DNA of 24,168 nt from an uncultured Centipeda sp. (GCA_905372865.1 CAJPQT010000027.1:1-24168); one strand, 5' to 3'. Counted from the first letter of the stretch, positions 7,343-15,751 are shown. The notes: generated by a model not told the origin, from the letters alone. Translations and numbers: made by a program.

Positions 7343-8854
7343 ATGACAGCAACCGCATGGTCGATTCTGCCGCCGATCATCACCATTGTCCTCGCGCTCT
7401 GGACGAAGGAAGTCTATATGTCACTCATCATCGGCATCTTCTCGGGCGCGATGCTCTTCGCGGGCGGGAATTTCCTGCAGGCGACGCTCACGATGTTTCA
7501 AGTGATGGCGGACAAGGTCGGCAGCAATGTCAACATCCTTGTCTTTCTCGTCATCCTCGGCATTCTCGTCGCCGCCATCACGCGCTCGGGCGCGATGAAT
7601 GCCTACGGTGAGTGGGCGACGCGCACGATCAAGGGGAAGCGCAGCGCCTCCCTTGTCACCGTGCTGCTCGGCATCGTCATCTTTATCGACGACTACTTCA
7701 ACTGCCTCACGGTCGGCACGGTCATGCGCCCCGTCACGGACAAGTTCCAGATCGCGCGTACGAAGCTCGCCTACATCATCGACGCGACAGCTGCGCCGAT
7801 CTGCATCATCGCCCCCGTCTCGAGCTGGGCGGCTGCGGTTGGCTCATCCCTCCCCGCGGACGCGCAGATCGACGGCTTCATGCTGTTTCTGCAGACGATT
7901 CCGTTCAATCTCTACGCATGGCTGACCATCCTGTTCATGCTCTTCGTCATCTGGACGGGGCGCGACTTCGGTGCGATGCGCAGGAGTGTTGAGAAATCCA
8001 ATGCACATTTCGAGATTCCAAAGGAGTATCAGGACACGGCAGAGGCATCCGCGAGTGCGGCGAGCGAGGGACACGGCAAGATGGTCGATCTCATGCTCCC
8101 CCTCCTCGTGCTGATCGGCGCGTGCATCTATGGCATGCTCTATACGGGCGGCATCCACGAGGGCAAAAGCGTTGCGGAGGCGTTTGCAAACTGCGATTCG
8201 TCGAAGTCGCTCGTACTCGGCTCGTTCATCGCCTTCGTCTTTACGGGGCTGCTCTATCTGCCGCGCCGCGTCGTTTCGTTCAACGTGTTCTGTGACAGTT
8301 TCGGCTGGGGCTTCAAGGCGATGACCCCCGCCATCTTCATTCTCTGCCTTGCGTGGACGCTCTCCGGCATTTGCAGCAAGGAGTATCTCGATCTCGGCGG
8401 CTTCGTCGGCTCCGTCGTACAGGCAAACGCAGGTGTTGTCATGTTCCTGCCGCCGCTCTTCTTCCTCGTCGCGGCGGGGCTCGCCTTTGCCACAGGGACG
8501 AGCTGGGGAACGTTCGGCATCCTCATCCCGATCGCGATCGCCGTCCTCGGACAGAGCGCACCGGACATCCTCGTCGTCTCCGTCGCCGCCATCCTCTCGG
8601 GTGCTGTTGCCGGCGACCACGCCTCGCCCATCTCCGACACCACCATCCTCGCCTCGGCGGGCGCACAATGTCACCACCTCGACCACGTCTCGACGCAGCT
8701 TCCTTACGTCGGTATTGTCGCCTCCTGCTCCCTCCTCGGTTACATCGTCGATGGGCTCACGGGGAACGGCTACATCGGTCTCGGCATCGGCATCGTCGCC
8801 CTCGCCATCTTTATGGTGGTCCTCTCCTCGCGCGTGAGCTCAGCGGAGAGATAG
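7343..8854 (+). CDS. NhaC-family Na+/H+ antiporter-type membrane protein
   Basis: Integral membrane protein of 503 residues with about twelve hydrophobic segments, belonging to the NhaC/YuiF-like antiporter group (Na_H_antiporter domain). Seen in order: an early IGIFSGAMLFAGG helix, the conserved IFIDDYFNCLTVGTVMRPVTD block near residues 112-132, a soluble loop rich in Ala/Ser/Glu around 215-245, and the late motif GTSWGTFGILIPIA followed by AGDHASPISDTTILASAGA, the hallmark of this family. The start is ATG 7343; no upstream in-frame start exists because of a TAA immediately before. It is transcribed alone from the promoter at 7268-7295 and ends in the terminator at 8872-8917. Substrate cation and exchange partner are not certain; some relatives exchange malate/lactate or amino acids. 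Confidence 0.85.
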   Translation: MTATAWSILPPIITIVLALWTKEVYMSLIIGIFSGAMLFAGGNFLQATLTMFQVMADKVGSNVNILVFLVILGILVAAITRSGAMNAYGEWATRTIKGKRSASLVTVLLGIVIFIDDYFNCLTVGTVMRPVTDKFQIARTKLAYIIDATAAPICIIAPVSSWAAAVGSSLPADAQIDGFMLFLQTIPFNLYAWLTILFMLFVIWTGRDFGAMRRSVEKSNAHFEIPKEYQDTAEASASAASEGHGKMVDLMLPLLVLIGACIYGMLYTGGIHEGKSVAEAFANCDSSKSLVLGSFIAFVFTGLLYLPRRVVSFNVFCDSFGWGFKAMTPAIFILCLAWTLSGICSKEYLDLGGFVGSVVQANAGVVMFLPPLFFLVAAGLAFATGTSWGTFGILIPIAIAVLGQSAPDILVVSVAAILSGAVAGDHASPISDTTILASAGAQCHHLDHVSTQLPYVGIVASCSLLGYIVDGLTGNGYIGLGIGIVALAIFMVVLSSRVSSAER

Positions 8855-8871
8855 TTTATCATCATACACAC

Positions 8872-8917
8872 AAAGAACCGCCAACGGGATGTCCCCCATT
8901 GGCGGTTCTTTTTCTTT
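8872..8917. terminator. bidirectional terminator between antiporter and DUF488 genes
   Basis: Thirteen-base perfect arms (8872-8884 with 8899-8911), an inner GGG/CCC pairing, and a T-rich run to 8917 on the plus strand. On the minus strand the arm ends in TTCTTT. It sits between convergent stops at 8854 and 8932. Confidence 0.88.
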
Positions 8918-8931
8918 GTTCAAAAATTCCT

Positions 8932-9306
8932 TTACTTATCCATCATCCCAACCATCCAGTCGCGCAGGACAACCGCTTGGTTGATCTTGGGATCCTTTGC
9001 TCCGTAAAGCAGTGTGACATTCTCCCCGGCTGCAAGGTGTTCGCTCACCGTCACCATATGCGTTGGTGCGGCTGTACCGGTCGAGAGCTCCGCACGGTAT
9101 TTCTCGGCAAACTCCGCAAAGCGCTCCTCCTTGTGCCCGAACCACGTGCGCAGCTCCGGCGACGGGGCGATGTCCTTCCACCAGTCGTCGAGTGCCGCAC
9201 GCTCCTTGGATATGCCCCGCGGCCAGAGGCGATCGATCAGCACGCGGAATCCGTCATCCGCAGCGGCCGCCTCATAAATGCGCTTGATCTGAATCCTTGC
9301 CGTCAT
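8932..9306 (-). CDS. DUF488 family protein (YeaO-like)
   Basis: Small cytoplasmic protein of 124 residues, the usual size for the DUF488/YeaO family. Recognisable blocks are IQIKRIYEAA at the N-terminus, the invariant-looking RVLIDRLWPRGI, the WWKDIAPSPELRTWFGH stretch and the late LLYGAKDP segment. The biochemical role of the family is not established. The ATG at 9306 is preceded by GGGAGG and overlaps the TGA of the upstream zinc-ribbon gene by one base (TGATG), so translation is probably coupled. A longer frame to 9402 exists but reads into the neighbour's coding sequence and has no ribosome-binding site. The pair is transcribed from the promoter at 9988-10016. Confidence 0.85.
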   Translation of the reverse strand: MTARIQIKRIYEAAAADDGFRVLIDRLWPRGISKERAALDDWWKDIAPSPELRTWFGHKEERFAEFAEKYRAELSTGTAAPTHMVTVSEHLAAGENVTLLYGAKDPKINQAVVLRDWMVGMMDK

Positions 9307-9953
9307 CACCCTGCCTCCCGTTCCATATACTCGCGCACGGAGATGATTTGCCCCGAGCGCAGGGCATCGATCATCCGAATAATGCGCGGCGGCGGTGTCC
9401 ACGCGAGTGGAAGGAAGCAGTCCGCACAGCCGTTGTACATTGCTCGCAGATTGTTCTCCGCATCGCGGCGCAGCAGCTCATACTCCGCTCGCCGGTGCTC
9501 GTAGCGGCGGCCGGCACGCAGATAGCCGACGGTGGTGACCCCGCCCCAGAGCACAAAGTAGTATGCCCAGATAAAATTCGGCAAGAATGGAGAGAGCGGA
9601 AAATAGACGAGTGCCGCGATCAGCCCGCCGACAAGCAGCCAGAGCACAAAGGACGGACGATGCAGTCCGCTCTCAATGTAGTCCAGATCCTCGACAACCT
9701 TGTAGAGATTGCTGTACTGAGCAAAGTAATCCTTCATGCGCTCCAGCCCATTGATCTGCGCCGCACGTTCCGCGGGGATCGGCACAGGTTCGTTCAGCGG
9801 AATCTCGCCGGGCATTTCCCGTCTGCGCTTCGCCGCCGTATCTGCAATGAAGCTCCACGTCTCGAGCTCATCATCAATCAGTGCCCGTTCTCCGCAGTGC
9901 GGACAAATACGCGTGAGTTTTTCGATTTTCGCTCCGCATTCCTTGCAAATCAT
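9306..9953 (-). CDS. zinc-ribbon membrane protein of unknown function
   Basis: 215 residues. The N-terminus is a rubredoxin-like zinc ribbon, Cys3-x2-Cys6 and Cys17-x2-Cys20 (ICPHCG). It is followed by a charged region of about 85 residues, two hydrophobic segments around residues 105-150 (WLLVGGLIAALVYFPL and a second ending in GGVTTVGYL), then a basic cytoplasmic tail with CADC and the segment PLAWTPPPRIIRMIDALRSG. I do not recognise a named family. The start is ATG 9953, six bases after AGGAGG; a GTG at 9968 would overlap that site. It is cotranscribed and coupled with the DUF488 gene. A membrane sensor or assembly protein with a metal ribbon is a guess only. Confidence 0.8.
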   Translation of the reverse strand: MICKECGAKIEKLTRICPHCGERALIDDELETWSFIADTAAKRRREMPGEIPLNEPVPIPAERAAQINGLERMKDYFAQYSNLYKVVEDLDYIESGLHRPSFVLWLLVGGLIAALVYFPLSPFLPNFIWAYYFVLWGGVTTVGYLRAGRRYEHRRAEYELLRRDAENNLRAMYNGCADCFLPLAWTPPPRIIRMIDALRSGQIISVREYMEREAG

Positions 9954-9987
9954 ATTATTCCTCCTCACTATTAAATTTTTATTACAT

Positions 9988-10016
9988 ATTCTAACATACT
10001 TTTTTCTTTTTGTCTA
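9988..10016 (-). promoter_or_regulatory. promoter of the zinc-ribbon/DUF488 pair
   Basis: On the minus strand TAGACA (10011-10016) and TAGAAT (9988-9993) are 17 bases apart, with TGT directly before the -10 (extended -10). The ATG follows 34 bases downstream in AT-rich sequence. Confidence 0.72.
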
Positions 10017-10036
10017 ATGAAAACACCGGTATACAT

Positions 10037-10065
10037 AAAAAGACACCCACGTATATGTGAGTGTC
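10037..10065 (-). terminator. terminator of the permease / smpB transcript
   Basis: On the minus strand GACACTCAC and GTGGGTGTC form a 9-bp stem (one G-U pair) with a six-base loop, followed by TTTTT. It begins 12 bases after the permease stop codon. Confidence 0.82.
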
Positions 10066-10076
10066 CCCATTGTTCT

Positions 10077-11435
10077 TCAACGATGGTGTGCCCGCTTCTG
10101 CTTGGCCCGATAACCGAGCCGGAGAACGAGCAGCCATGCGGGCAGGATCAACACGGCAAGCTGCATCCCTGGGAGCTGCGCCATCATGAAGACAACGCCC
10201 GCGAGGAAGACGAGACAGACGTAGTTGATCCACGGGTAAAACGGTGCGCGGAATTTGATGTGTGCTCCCTCACGCGCCATCTTTCGCCGGAACTTCAGAT
10301 GCGTCACGACGATGGTCGTCCAGCTGATGACAGCAGCGCAGATCGCAATCGAGATGAGATAGAGGAATACGTCGCCCGGGAAGAAGTAGTTCAGAAAGAC
10401 GACAACCAGTGTAATGCCCGAGGAGATCAGAATGCCGAGCACAGGCACACCGCGCGCGGAGAGACTTTTGAGCACCTGCGGTGCATCCCCGCGCTGCGCG
10501 AGACCGTAGAGCATACGGCTGTTGCTGTAGATCGCGGAGTTGTAGACGGAGATCGCCGCCGTGAGTACGACGAAGTTCAGAATGTGCGCGGCGGCGGGGA
10601 TGCCGACGTTGCGGAAGATCTGCACAAACGGGCTCGCCTCCATGCCGACCTCGTTCCACGGCCAGAGTGCCATCAGTACGGCCATCGTTCCGACGTAGAA
10701 GATCAGAATGCGCCAGATGACCTGATTGATCGCCTGCGGGATTGTGCGGTCGGGATCCTCCGCCTCGCCCGCCGTGATGCCAATCAGCTCGATGCCGCCG
10801 AACGAGAACATGACGACGGCCGTACCGAGGAAGAACCCCCACCATCCGTTCGGCAGAAAGCCGCCGTATTCCCAGAGATTGCTGACGTTCTCGGGAAACG
10901 GTGCGCCCGTAACGAGCAGCCAGCCGCCGAGCCCGATCATGAGGACAATCGCCGTGATCTTGACGAGTGCCATCCAGAACTCCATCTCGCCGTATGCGCG
11001 GACATTCGTGAGGTTGAGCGCAGTGATGACGGCAAGACAGATGAGTGCGGAGAGCCACTGCGGGAGGTCGGGCAGCCAGAAATTCATGTAGATGCCGACC
11101 GCTGCGAGCTCTGCCATGGAGACGATGATGTAGTTGAACCAGTAGTTCCAGCCGGAAAGGAAGCCCGGAAAGTCGCCCCAGTACTTGCCCGCGTAGTGGC
11201 TGAACGAGCCGGAGACCGGCTCATCGACCGCCATCTCGCCGAGCATTCGCATGATGAAGAAGATCATGATGCCGCCGAGAAGGTAGGCGAGCATGACGGC
11301 AGGTCCCGCGAGTGCGATGGTGGATGCCGAGCCGTAGAAAAGCCCCGTTCCAATCGCCCCGCCGAGTGCGATCATCTGGAGATGTCTGTTCTTCAGTCCA
11401 CGCCGAAGTGCGGGCGATGCTTCCTGTTCCTGCAT
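10077..11435 (-). CDS. amino-acid permease, APC superfamily (AAT type)
   Basis: Twelve-helix inner-membrane amino-acid:H+ symporter of 452 residues. The N-terminal family marks are clear: LKNRHLQMIALGGAIGTGLF, then GPAVMLAYLLGGIM and the MRMLGEMAVDEPVSGSF block, as in proline, lysine, GABA and aromatic amino-acid permeases; helix 6 carries FSFGGIELIGITAGEAEDP. The start is ATG 11435, with GGAGG four bases upstream. It follows smpB by only 12 bases, so it is the last gene of the secG-rnr-smpB cluster and ends at the hairpin 10037-10065. The substrate cannot be fixed from sequence. Its place here is unusual: in many Firmicutes this position holds ssrA. Confidence 0.9.
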   Translation of the reverse strand: MQEQEASPALRRGLKNRHLQMIALGGAIGTGLFYGSASTIALAGPAVMLAYLLGGIMIFFIMRMLGEMAVDEPVSGSFSHYAGKYWGDFPGFLSGWNYWFNYIIVSMAELAAVGIYMNFWLPDLPQWLSALICLAVITALNLTNVRAYGEMEFWMALVKITAIVLMIGLGGWLLVTGAPFPENVSNLWEYGGFLPNGWWGFFLGTAVVMFSFGGIELIGITAGEAEDPDRTIPQAINQVIWRILIFYVGTMAVLMALWPWNEVGMEASPFVQIFRNVGIPAAAHILNFVVLTAAISVYNSAIYSNSRMLYGLAQRGDAPQVLKSLSARGVPVLGILISSGITLVVVFLNYFFPGDVFLYLISIAICAAVISWTTIVVTHLKFRRKMAREGAHIKFRAPFYPWINYVCLVFLAGVVFMMAQLPGMQLAVLILPAWLLVLRLGYRAKQKRAHHR

Positions 11436-11447
11436 AAATCCTCCGAT

Positions 11448-11921
11448 CTATCCGCGCTGCCGGGCCTTTAGTGCCTGTTCCATCTCACGCTTGGCATCCT
11501 TTGCACGCAGACTTTGTCGCTTGTCGTAGTTGTGCTTGCCGCTCGCAAGCGCGAGTTCGAGCTTTGCTCGCCCACGCTTGAAATAGACCTTGAGCGGAAC
11601 GAGTGTCATCCCCTTCTCGCGCGTCTTGCCAAAGAGCTTCAGGATCTCCGCCTTGTGCATGAGGAGGCGGCGCACGCGCAGCGGGTCATGGTTGAACCGA
11701 TTGCCCTGATCGTACGGGCTGATGTGCATGTGGTCGAGGAAGATCTCCCCGTTCTTGATGTAGGCATAGCTGTCGCGCAGATTTGCCTTGCCCGCACGCA
11801 GGGACTTGACCTCTGTCCCGACGAGTTCGAGCCCCGCCTCGTATGTCTCGTGGATGAAATAGTCATGCCGTGCCTTGCGGTTCTCACAGGCGATCTTGAC
11901 GCTCTCGTTTTTCTTTCCCAT
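11448..11921 (-). CDS. smpB: SsrA-binding protein SmpB
   Basis: Binds tmRNA and helps it enter stalled ribosomes in trans-translation. The 157-residue length and sequence are typical: the N-terminal NRKARHDYFI, the oligonucleotide-binding barrel with YEAGLELVGTEVKSLRAG and the SYAYIKNGEIFL segment, the KAEILKLFGK helix, and the basic C-terminal tail after GKHNYDKR that enters the mRNA channel. ATG at 11921 follows GAGGA by seven bases and lies nine bases after the rnr stop, so it is in the rnr operon. RNase R degrades tmRNA-tagged mRNAs together with SmpB, which fits the shared transcript. The tmRNA gene itself is not in the window. Confidence 0.97.
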   Translation of the reverse strand: MGKKNESVKIACENRKARHDYFIHETYEAGLELVGTEVKSLRAGKANLRDSYAYIKNGEIFLDHMHISPYDQGNRFNHDPLRVRRLLMHKAEILKLFGKTREKGMTLVPLKVYFKRGRAKLELALASGKHNYDKRQSLRAKDAKREMEQALKARQRG

Positions 11922-11930
11922 CGAAATTCC

Positions 11931-14633
11931 TCACTCGGCGTTCCCCGTTCCGCCCTCGGTCTTGCGGTTCATGCGGCGCGTGGGGCGCGGCGCACGGCGC
12001 GGCCTCTCCGCGGTCTCCGCATCGGGCTTCTGCGAACGGTAGCCCGGCGGGTCCGGCCAGACGGCGCTGTTGAGGCCCGTCACCTTGACGCGATGGTAGT
12101 CGCGCGGGCCGCGATTCTCACCATGGTCGGCAGCGCTGCCGCGTCCGCGGTCACGGTCGCGGCGATCACCGCTCTGTACGGGATGCGTGGGACGCTGTCC
12201 GCGCCTGCCGTCCGCCTTTGGCTTCGCGGGAACGCTTGCCGCAGCCTTGTGCGCCGCCCGTTCCCCCTCCTGCACGCGTCTGCCCTGTGTACCATGTGCA
12301 CCGCGCGTTTTCTTACGCCGTTCTGCGGGCGTTGCCGCAACATCGGCGATGATGGGCTCAGCCCTCTTCTCGCCCTTCTTTTTCTGCGAGCGGCGGCTGT
12401 GCTTGCCCGAGGATGTGCTTTTCTCGGCAGATGCCTTGGGCTTTGCGGGTGTTTTCGCCGTTTTCATCATGTTCGGCTCATAGACACCGTTGTCCTTCAG
12501 CACGAAGTCAAGCGTCCGTGCCTGTACGTCGGCACGCGTGATGATGATGGTCACAGCATCACCGAGGCGGTAGCGCGTCCCTGTGCGCTCGCCGACCATC
12601 GCGTACTGCTCCTCGACATAGGCGTAATAATCGTTCACCATGGTCGAGACGTGCACAAGGCCCTCAACACCGTTCTCAAGCTCGACGAAGATACCGAACG
12701 CCGTGACCCCGCTGATGACCCCCTCGAAGGTCTCACCGACGAACTGCGCCATATACTCGATCTTCTTCATGTCCGTCGTCTCGCGCTCCGCCTCGATGGC
12801 AATGCGCTCACGCGCAGAGGAGTGCTCCGCCGCATCGGGCAGCGTGGCACGCAGCCGCTCGCGCTTCTCTGCGGGGATGTGCCCCGTGGCAAAGGTCTCG
12901 CGCAGGAGACGATGGACGAGCAGGTCGGGGTAGCGGCGGATGGGCGAGGTAAAATGCGTATAGTAGCGAGCGGCAAGTCCAAAGTGGCCAAGGCTCTGCG
13001 TCGAGTAACGTGCCTGCTGCATGGAACGCAGCGCGACTGCACCGATGATGCGCTCCTCGGGTGCCCCCTTCACGCGGTCGAGCACCGCCTGTATGTCGCG
13101 CGGCTGCACCTTGCCGTCCTCGCCCACGTTCAGGCGCAGCCCGAGTGCGGCGAGGAGACTTTGGAAACGCTCGATTTTCTCGCTGTTCGGTGTTTCGTGC
13201 ACGCGGTAGACGAACGGCTCCTCCTTCAGCTCCATGTGACGCGCGACGGTCTCGTTCGCGATGAGCATGCACTCCTCGATGATAGACTCGCCGATCGAGC
13301 CCGTACGCTTCACGAGGGCGACGGGATGCCCCTCCGCGTCGAGCTTCACCTTGATCTCGGGCAGCTCAAAGTCAATCGCCCCGCGCCGATGACGCTTTGC
13401 CCGCAGCACCTCACGCAGGCGGCGCAGGGTCTCAAGCATCGGACGGATGTCCTCATTGTCCGAGACAAACGGTTCCTCCCCCGTGAGCACCTTGTTCACG
13501 AGTGTGTAGGTAAGACGACGCGCAACGTGAATGACGCACGGAACGATCTCGTAGCTCCGCACCTCGCCGTCCGCGCCGATCTCCATCTCGCACGCCATCG
13601 AGAGGCGGTCAACGCCCTCGTTCAGACTGCAAATGCCGTTCGAGAGTTCACGCGGCAGCATCGGAATCACACGGTCGACGAGGTAGACGCTCGTCCCGCG
13701 CTGGGCCGCCTCCACATCGAGCGGCTCACCCGCACGGACGTAGTGGCTGACATCGGCAATGTAGACACCGAGGAAGAAGCCGCCGTCCTTCTCGTACGCA
13801 TAGATGCCGTCGTCGATGTCCTTCGTATCCTCACCGTCGATGGTCACGATGGGGAAGTCGCGGCGGTCGCGACGTCCCTCATACTCGGCGGGCAGCGGGT
13901 TCTCCGGACAGCGTGCGGCTTCTGCCGCCACGGCGGGTGGGAACTGCTCGTCGAGATTGTACGCACGCATGACGGCGAGCACATCCACGCCGGGATCGCC
14001 CGTCTTGCCGAGCACCTCGATCACACGCCCCTCGGCGCTGCGGCGTTCCTCGGGCCACTTCGTGATCTCGACGACGACCTTGCTGCCCGTCTTTGCGCCG
14101 CCGAAGTCCTTTTTCAAAACGAAGATGTCGCGCCCGATCTTTGCGCTGTCAGGCGTGACAAAGCCGAACGCCTTACTGCGCTCGAACGTGCCGACGATGT
14201 GCGTATTCGCACGATCGAGGATGCGGATAATCTCGCCCTCACGCGCACGCCCCGGCGTCTCGGACGGCGTAACACGCGCGACCACGCGGTCGCCGTGCAT
14301 GGCTGTCGCAAGCATCGAGCCGGGCACAAAGACATCCGTCTCATCCTCCGTCGCACGTACGTCGGGGATGATAAAGCCGAACCCCTTCGGCGACATGGAA
14401 AGCCGTCCGACCACGAGGTTCATGCGGCTCGGCAGTCCGTAGAGCCCGCTGCGGTTGCGGATGATCGCTCCATCCGCCTCGAGCGCCGCAAGCGCAGACG
14501 AAAGCAGCGGCTCGTCCGCCTCGGACAGACCAAGCCCCGTGCGCACCTCTGCCTCGGGCAGCGGGCGATAGGCGTCCTCCCGCATAAAGGCGTGTACGCG
14601 TTCTTTCAACGTATCCAGTTGTTCCTGTTCCAT
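11931..14633 (-). CDS. rnr: ribonuclease R with a long basic C-terminal tail
   Basis: 3'-5' exoribonuclease of the RNase II/R family that digests structured RNA and takes part in trans-translation quality control. The 900 residues comprise: winged-helix-like N-terminus (1-65); cold-shock domains (about 70-250, GRLSMSPKGFGFIIPD and the repeat-like IVGTFERSKAFGFVTPD); catalytic RNB domain (about 255-590) with the metal-binding aspartates in TIDGEDTKDIDD near 264-275 and the HFTSPIRRYPDLLVHR signature; S1 domain (about 628-710). After residue 718 comes a tail of about 180 residues rich in Lys, Arg, Ala, Pro and Gly, longer than the usual RNase R tail. ATG 14633 follows AGAGGG. It lies between the esterase (22 bases) and smpB (9 bases) genes. 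Confidence 0.96.
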   Translation of the reverse strand: MEQEQLDTLKERVHAFMREDAYRPLPEAEVRTGLGLSEADEPLLSSALAALEADGAIIRNRSGLYGLPSRMNLVVGRLSMSPKGFGFIIPDVRATEDETDVFVPGSMLATAMHGDRVVARVTPSETPGRAREGEIIRILDRANTHIVGTFERSKAFGFVTPDSAKIGRDIFVLKKDFGGAKTGSKVVVEITKWPEERRSAEGRVIEVLGKTGDPGVDVLAVMRAYNLDEQFPPAVAAEAARCPENPLPAEYEGRRDRRDFPIVTIDGEDTKDIDDGIYAYEKDGGFFLGVYIADVSHYVRAGEPLDVEAAQRGTSVYLVDRVIPMLPRELSNGICSLNEGVDRLSMACEMEIGADGEVRSYEIVPCVIHVARRLTYTLVNKVLTGEEPFVSDNEDIRPMLETLRRLREVLRAKRHRRGAIDFELPEIKVKLDAEGHPVALVKRTGSIGESIIEECMLIANETVARHMELKEEPFVYRVHETPNSEKIERFQSLLAALGLRLNVGEDGKVQPRDIQAVLDRVKGAPEERIIGAVALRSMQQARYSTQSLGHFGLAARYYTHFTSPIRRYPDLLVHRLLRETFATGHIPAEKRERLRATLPDAAEHSSARERIAIEAERETTDMKKIEYMAQFVGETFEGVISGVTAFGIFVELENGVEGLVHVSTMVNDYYAYVEEQYAMVGERTGTRYRLGDAVTIIITRADVQARTLDFVLKDNGVYEPNMMKTAKTPAKPKASAEKSTSSGKHSRRSQKKKGEKRAEPIIADVAATPAERRKKTRGAHGTQGRRVQEGERAAHKAAASVPAKPKADGRRGQRPTHPVQSGDRRDRDRGRGSAADHGENRGPRDYHRVKVTGLNSAVWPDPPGYRSQKPDAETAERPRRAPRPTRRMNRKTEGGTGNAE

Positions 14634-14654
14634 AAGTCCCTCTTTTTCCCGTTC

Positions 14655-15407
14655 CTATTGTTCTGCATTCTCACACAAAAACTCCGTCGTACGCGCAAAA
14701 ACGCGCTCCCGAACGCCCATGTCCAGCGGCAGCAGATGTCCCGCATCGGACAGAATGAACTTCTCTCGCCGTGCGCTTCGAACACTGTCATAGAGATAGT
14801 CCGCGCTCTTCGGATCTGCCGTGTGGTCGCGCTCTCCGTGCACAATCAGGATTGGTACCGTGACCCGCGCGATCTGTCCGCAGAGAATCGCAATGACATC
14901 CATCATCTCGTGGATGGAGACGAGCGGCATCCGCCGATAGGTGTTGTTCGCACCGTGCGGCACGTCGCTGAGCTTGCGGCGCGCCTTCGGCACATAACGG
15001 TCAATGCACGCCTCGCGCGTCGGCAGATGCTCGATCCCCTGCTCGGGCGCTATCATGATCGGTGCGCCAAGACTGACGACGTGGGCAAGGTCCTCCTCAA
15101 GTGAGAGCAGGATGGCAAAGACCGCGCCCATCGAGTGACCGACCACCGAGATGCGTTCACACACGCCGCTGAGGATGGCATAGCCGTCGCGCACGGAGTC
15201 CATCCAGTCCTCGTGTTCCATGCGGCTCAGGTCCTCAACCGTTGTCCCATGCCCCGCAAGCCGTATCGCGAGCACGGTAAAGCCGCGTGCATTCAGATAC
15301 TCGCCCATGAGCCGCAGCTCTGCCGGCAGCCCCGTAAATCCGTGAATGAGGAGGACCCCATGCCGCCCGCCCGGCAGCAAAAACGGCTCCGCTCCCTGTA
15401 AGTGCAT
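14655..15407 (-). CDS. carboxylesterase, alpha/beta hydrolase (Est30-like)
   Basis: Predicted cytoplasmic short-chain carboxylesterase of 250 residues, matching the length of the Geobacillus Est30 family that accompanies rnr in many Firmicutes. The triad is readable: nucleophile Ser92 in GHSMG, Asp194 in HGERD, His224 in DAGH; the oxyanion strand is LLIHGFTG near residues 18-25. The start is ATG 15407, eight bases after GGAGGAGG; an in-frame ATG at 15503 would run back through the secG terminator hairpin and is not credible. It is followed after 21 bases by rnr, so the two are cotranscribed. The physiological substrate is unknown in this family. Confidence 0.92.
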   Translation of the reverse strand: MHLQGAEPFLLPGGRHGVLLIHGFTGLPAELRLMGEYLNARGFTVLAIRLAGHGTTVEDLSRMEHEDWMDSVRDGYAILSGVCERISVVGHSMGAVFAILLSLEEDLAHVVSLGAPIMIAPEQGIEHLPTREACIDRYVPKARRKLSDVPHGANNTYRRMPLVSIHEMMDVIAILCGQIARVTVPILIVHGERDHTADPKSADYLYDSVRSARREKFILSDAGHLLPLDMGVRERVFARTTEFLCENAEQ

Positions 15408-15439
15408 GGTGATTCCTCCTCCGCGCCCCTCTTCATCTG

Positions 15440-15481
15440 AAAAAATCCCTGCACCGCCGCAGCGGCAGCAGGGAATTTTTT
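15440..15481 (-). terminator. terminator-like hairpin between secG and the esterase gene
   Basis: An imperfect A/T-flanked hairpin: TCCCTGC pairs with GCAGGGA, with CCGC/GCGG pairing inside. On the minus strand a run of six T follows (15440-15445). It begins two bases after the secG stop and lies 32 bases before the esterase start, so it should end or attenuate the secG transcript ahead of est-rnr-smpB. Confidence 0.8.
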
Positions 15482-15483
15482 GA

Positions 15484-15711
15484 TCAGCTCGACATCCGTG
15501 CAATCACAATCGTAATCACGCCGAACAGAATCGCAAACACAACGGTCACGCGTGCGAGCAGCGCGTCCATCCCGCGTGCCTTTCCCGAGAACACCGTATC
15601 CCCGCCGCCGTCAAGACCGCCCATGCCGGCGGATTTCGCCTCCTGCCCGAGCACGGACGCGATGAGAATGATTGCAACGATTGCATCAAGTACCATTAAA
15701 AGTGTGAGCAA
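15484..15711 (-). CDS. secG: protein translocase subunit SecG
   Basis: Small subunit of the SecYEG channel in the inner membrane. With a TTG start at 15711 it has 75 residues, the normal SecG size. It shows TM1 (VLDAIVAIILIASVLGQ), the cytosolic Gly-rich loop with the family marks GLDGGGDTVFSGKARG, and TM2 (VTVVFAILFGVITIVIA). TTG is chosen because GGAAGGGG lies seven bases upstream; an ATG four codons later lacks spacing, and extension to 15792 would read through the promoter. It is the first gene of the secG-est-rnr-smpB cluster, with its own promoter and a terminator-like hairpin directly after it. Confidence 0.92.
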   Translation of the reverse strand: MLTLLMVLDAIVAIILIASVLGQEAKSAGMGGLDGGGDTVFSGKARGMDALLARVTVVFAILFGVITIVIARMSS

Positions 15712-15751
15712 GAAAAAGCCCCTTCCTTCACTAATATAGCTATATTTTGTT

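Noticed and set aside
11436..11447. tmRNA (ssrA) expected next to smpB
   Set aside because: Only 12 bases separate smpB from the permease and no tRNA-like ends or tag frame are seen elsewhere in the window.
10017..11471. A 484-codon plus-strand frame opposite the permease
   Set aside because: Charged, low-information translation typical of the antisense of a membrane protein; overlaps the permease terminator.
11514..15104. A 1196-codon open frame on the plus strand opposite rnr, smpB and the esterase
   Set aside because: It lies antisense to three well-recognised genes, has Arg/His/Leu-rich low-information sequence, and reflects GC-rich codon bias that removes stops on the opposite strand.
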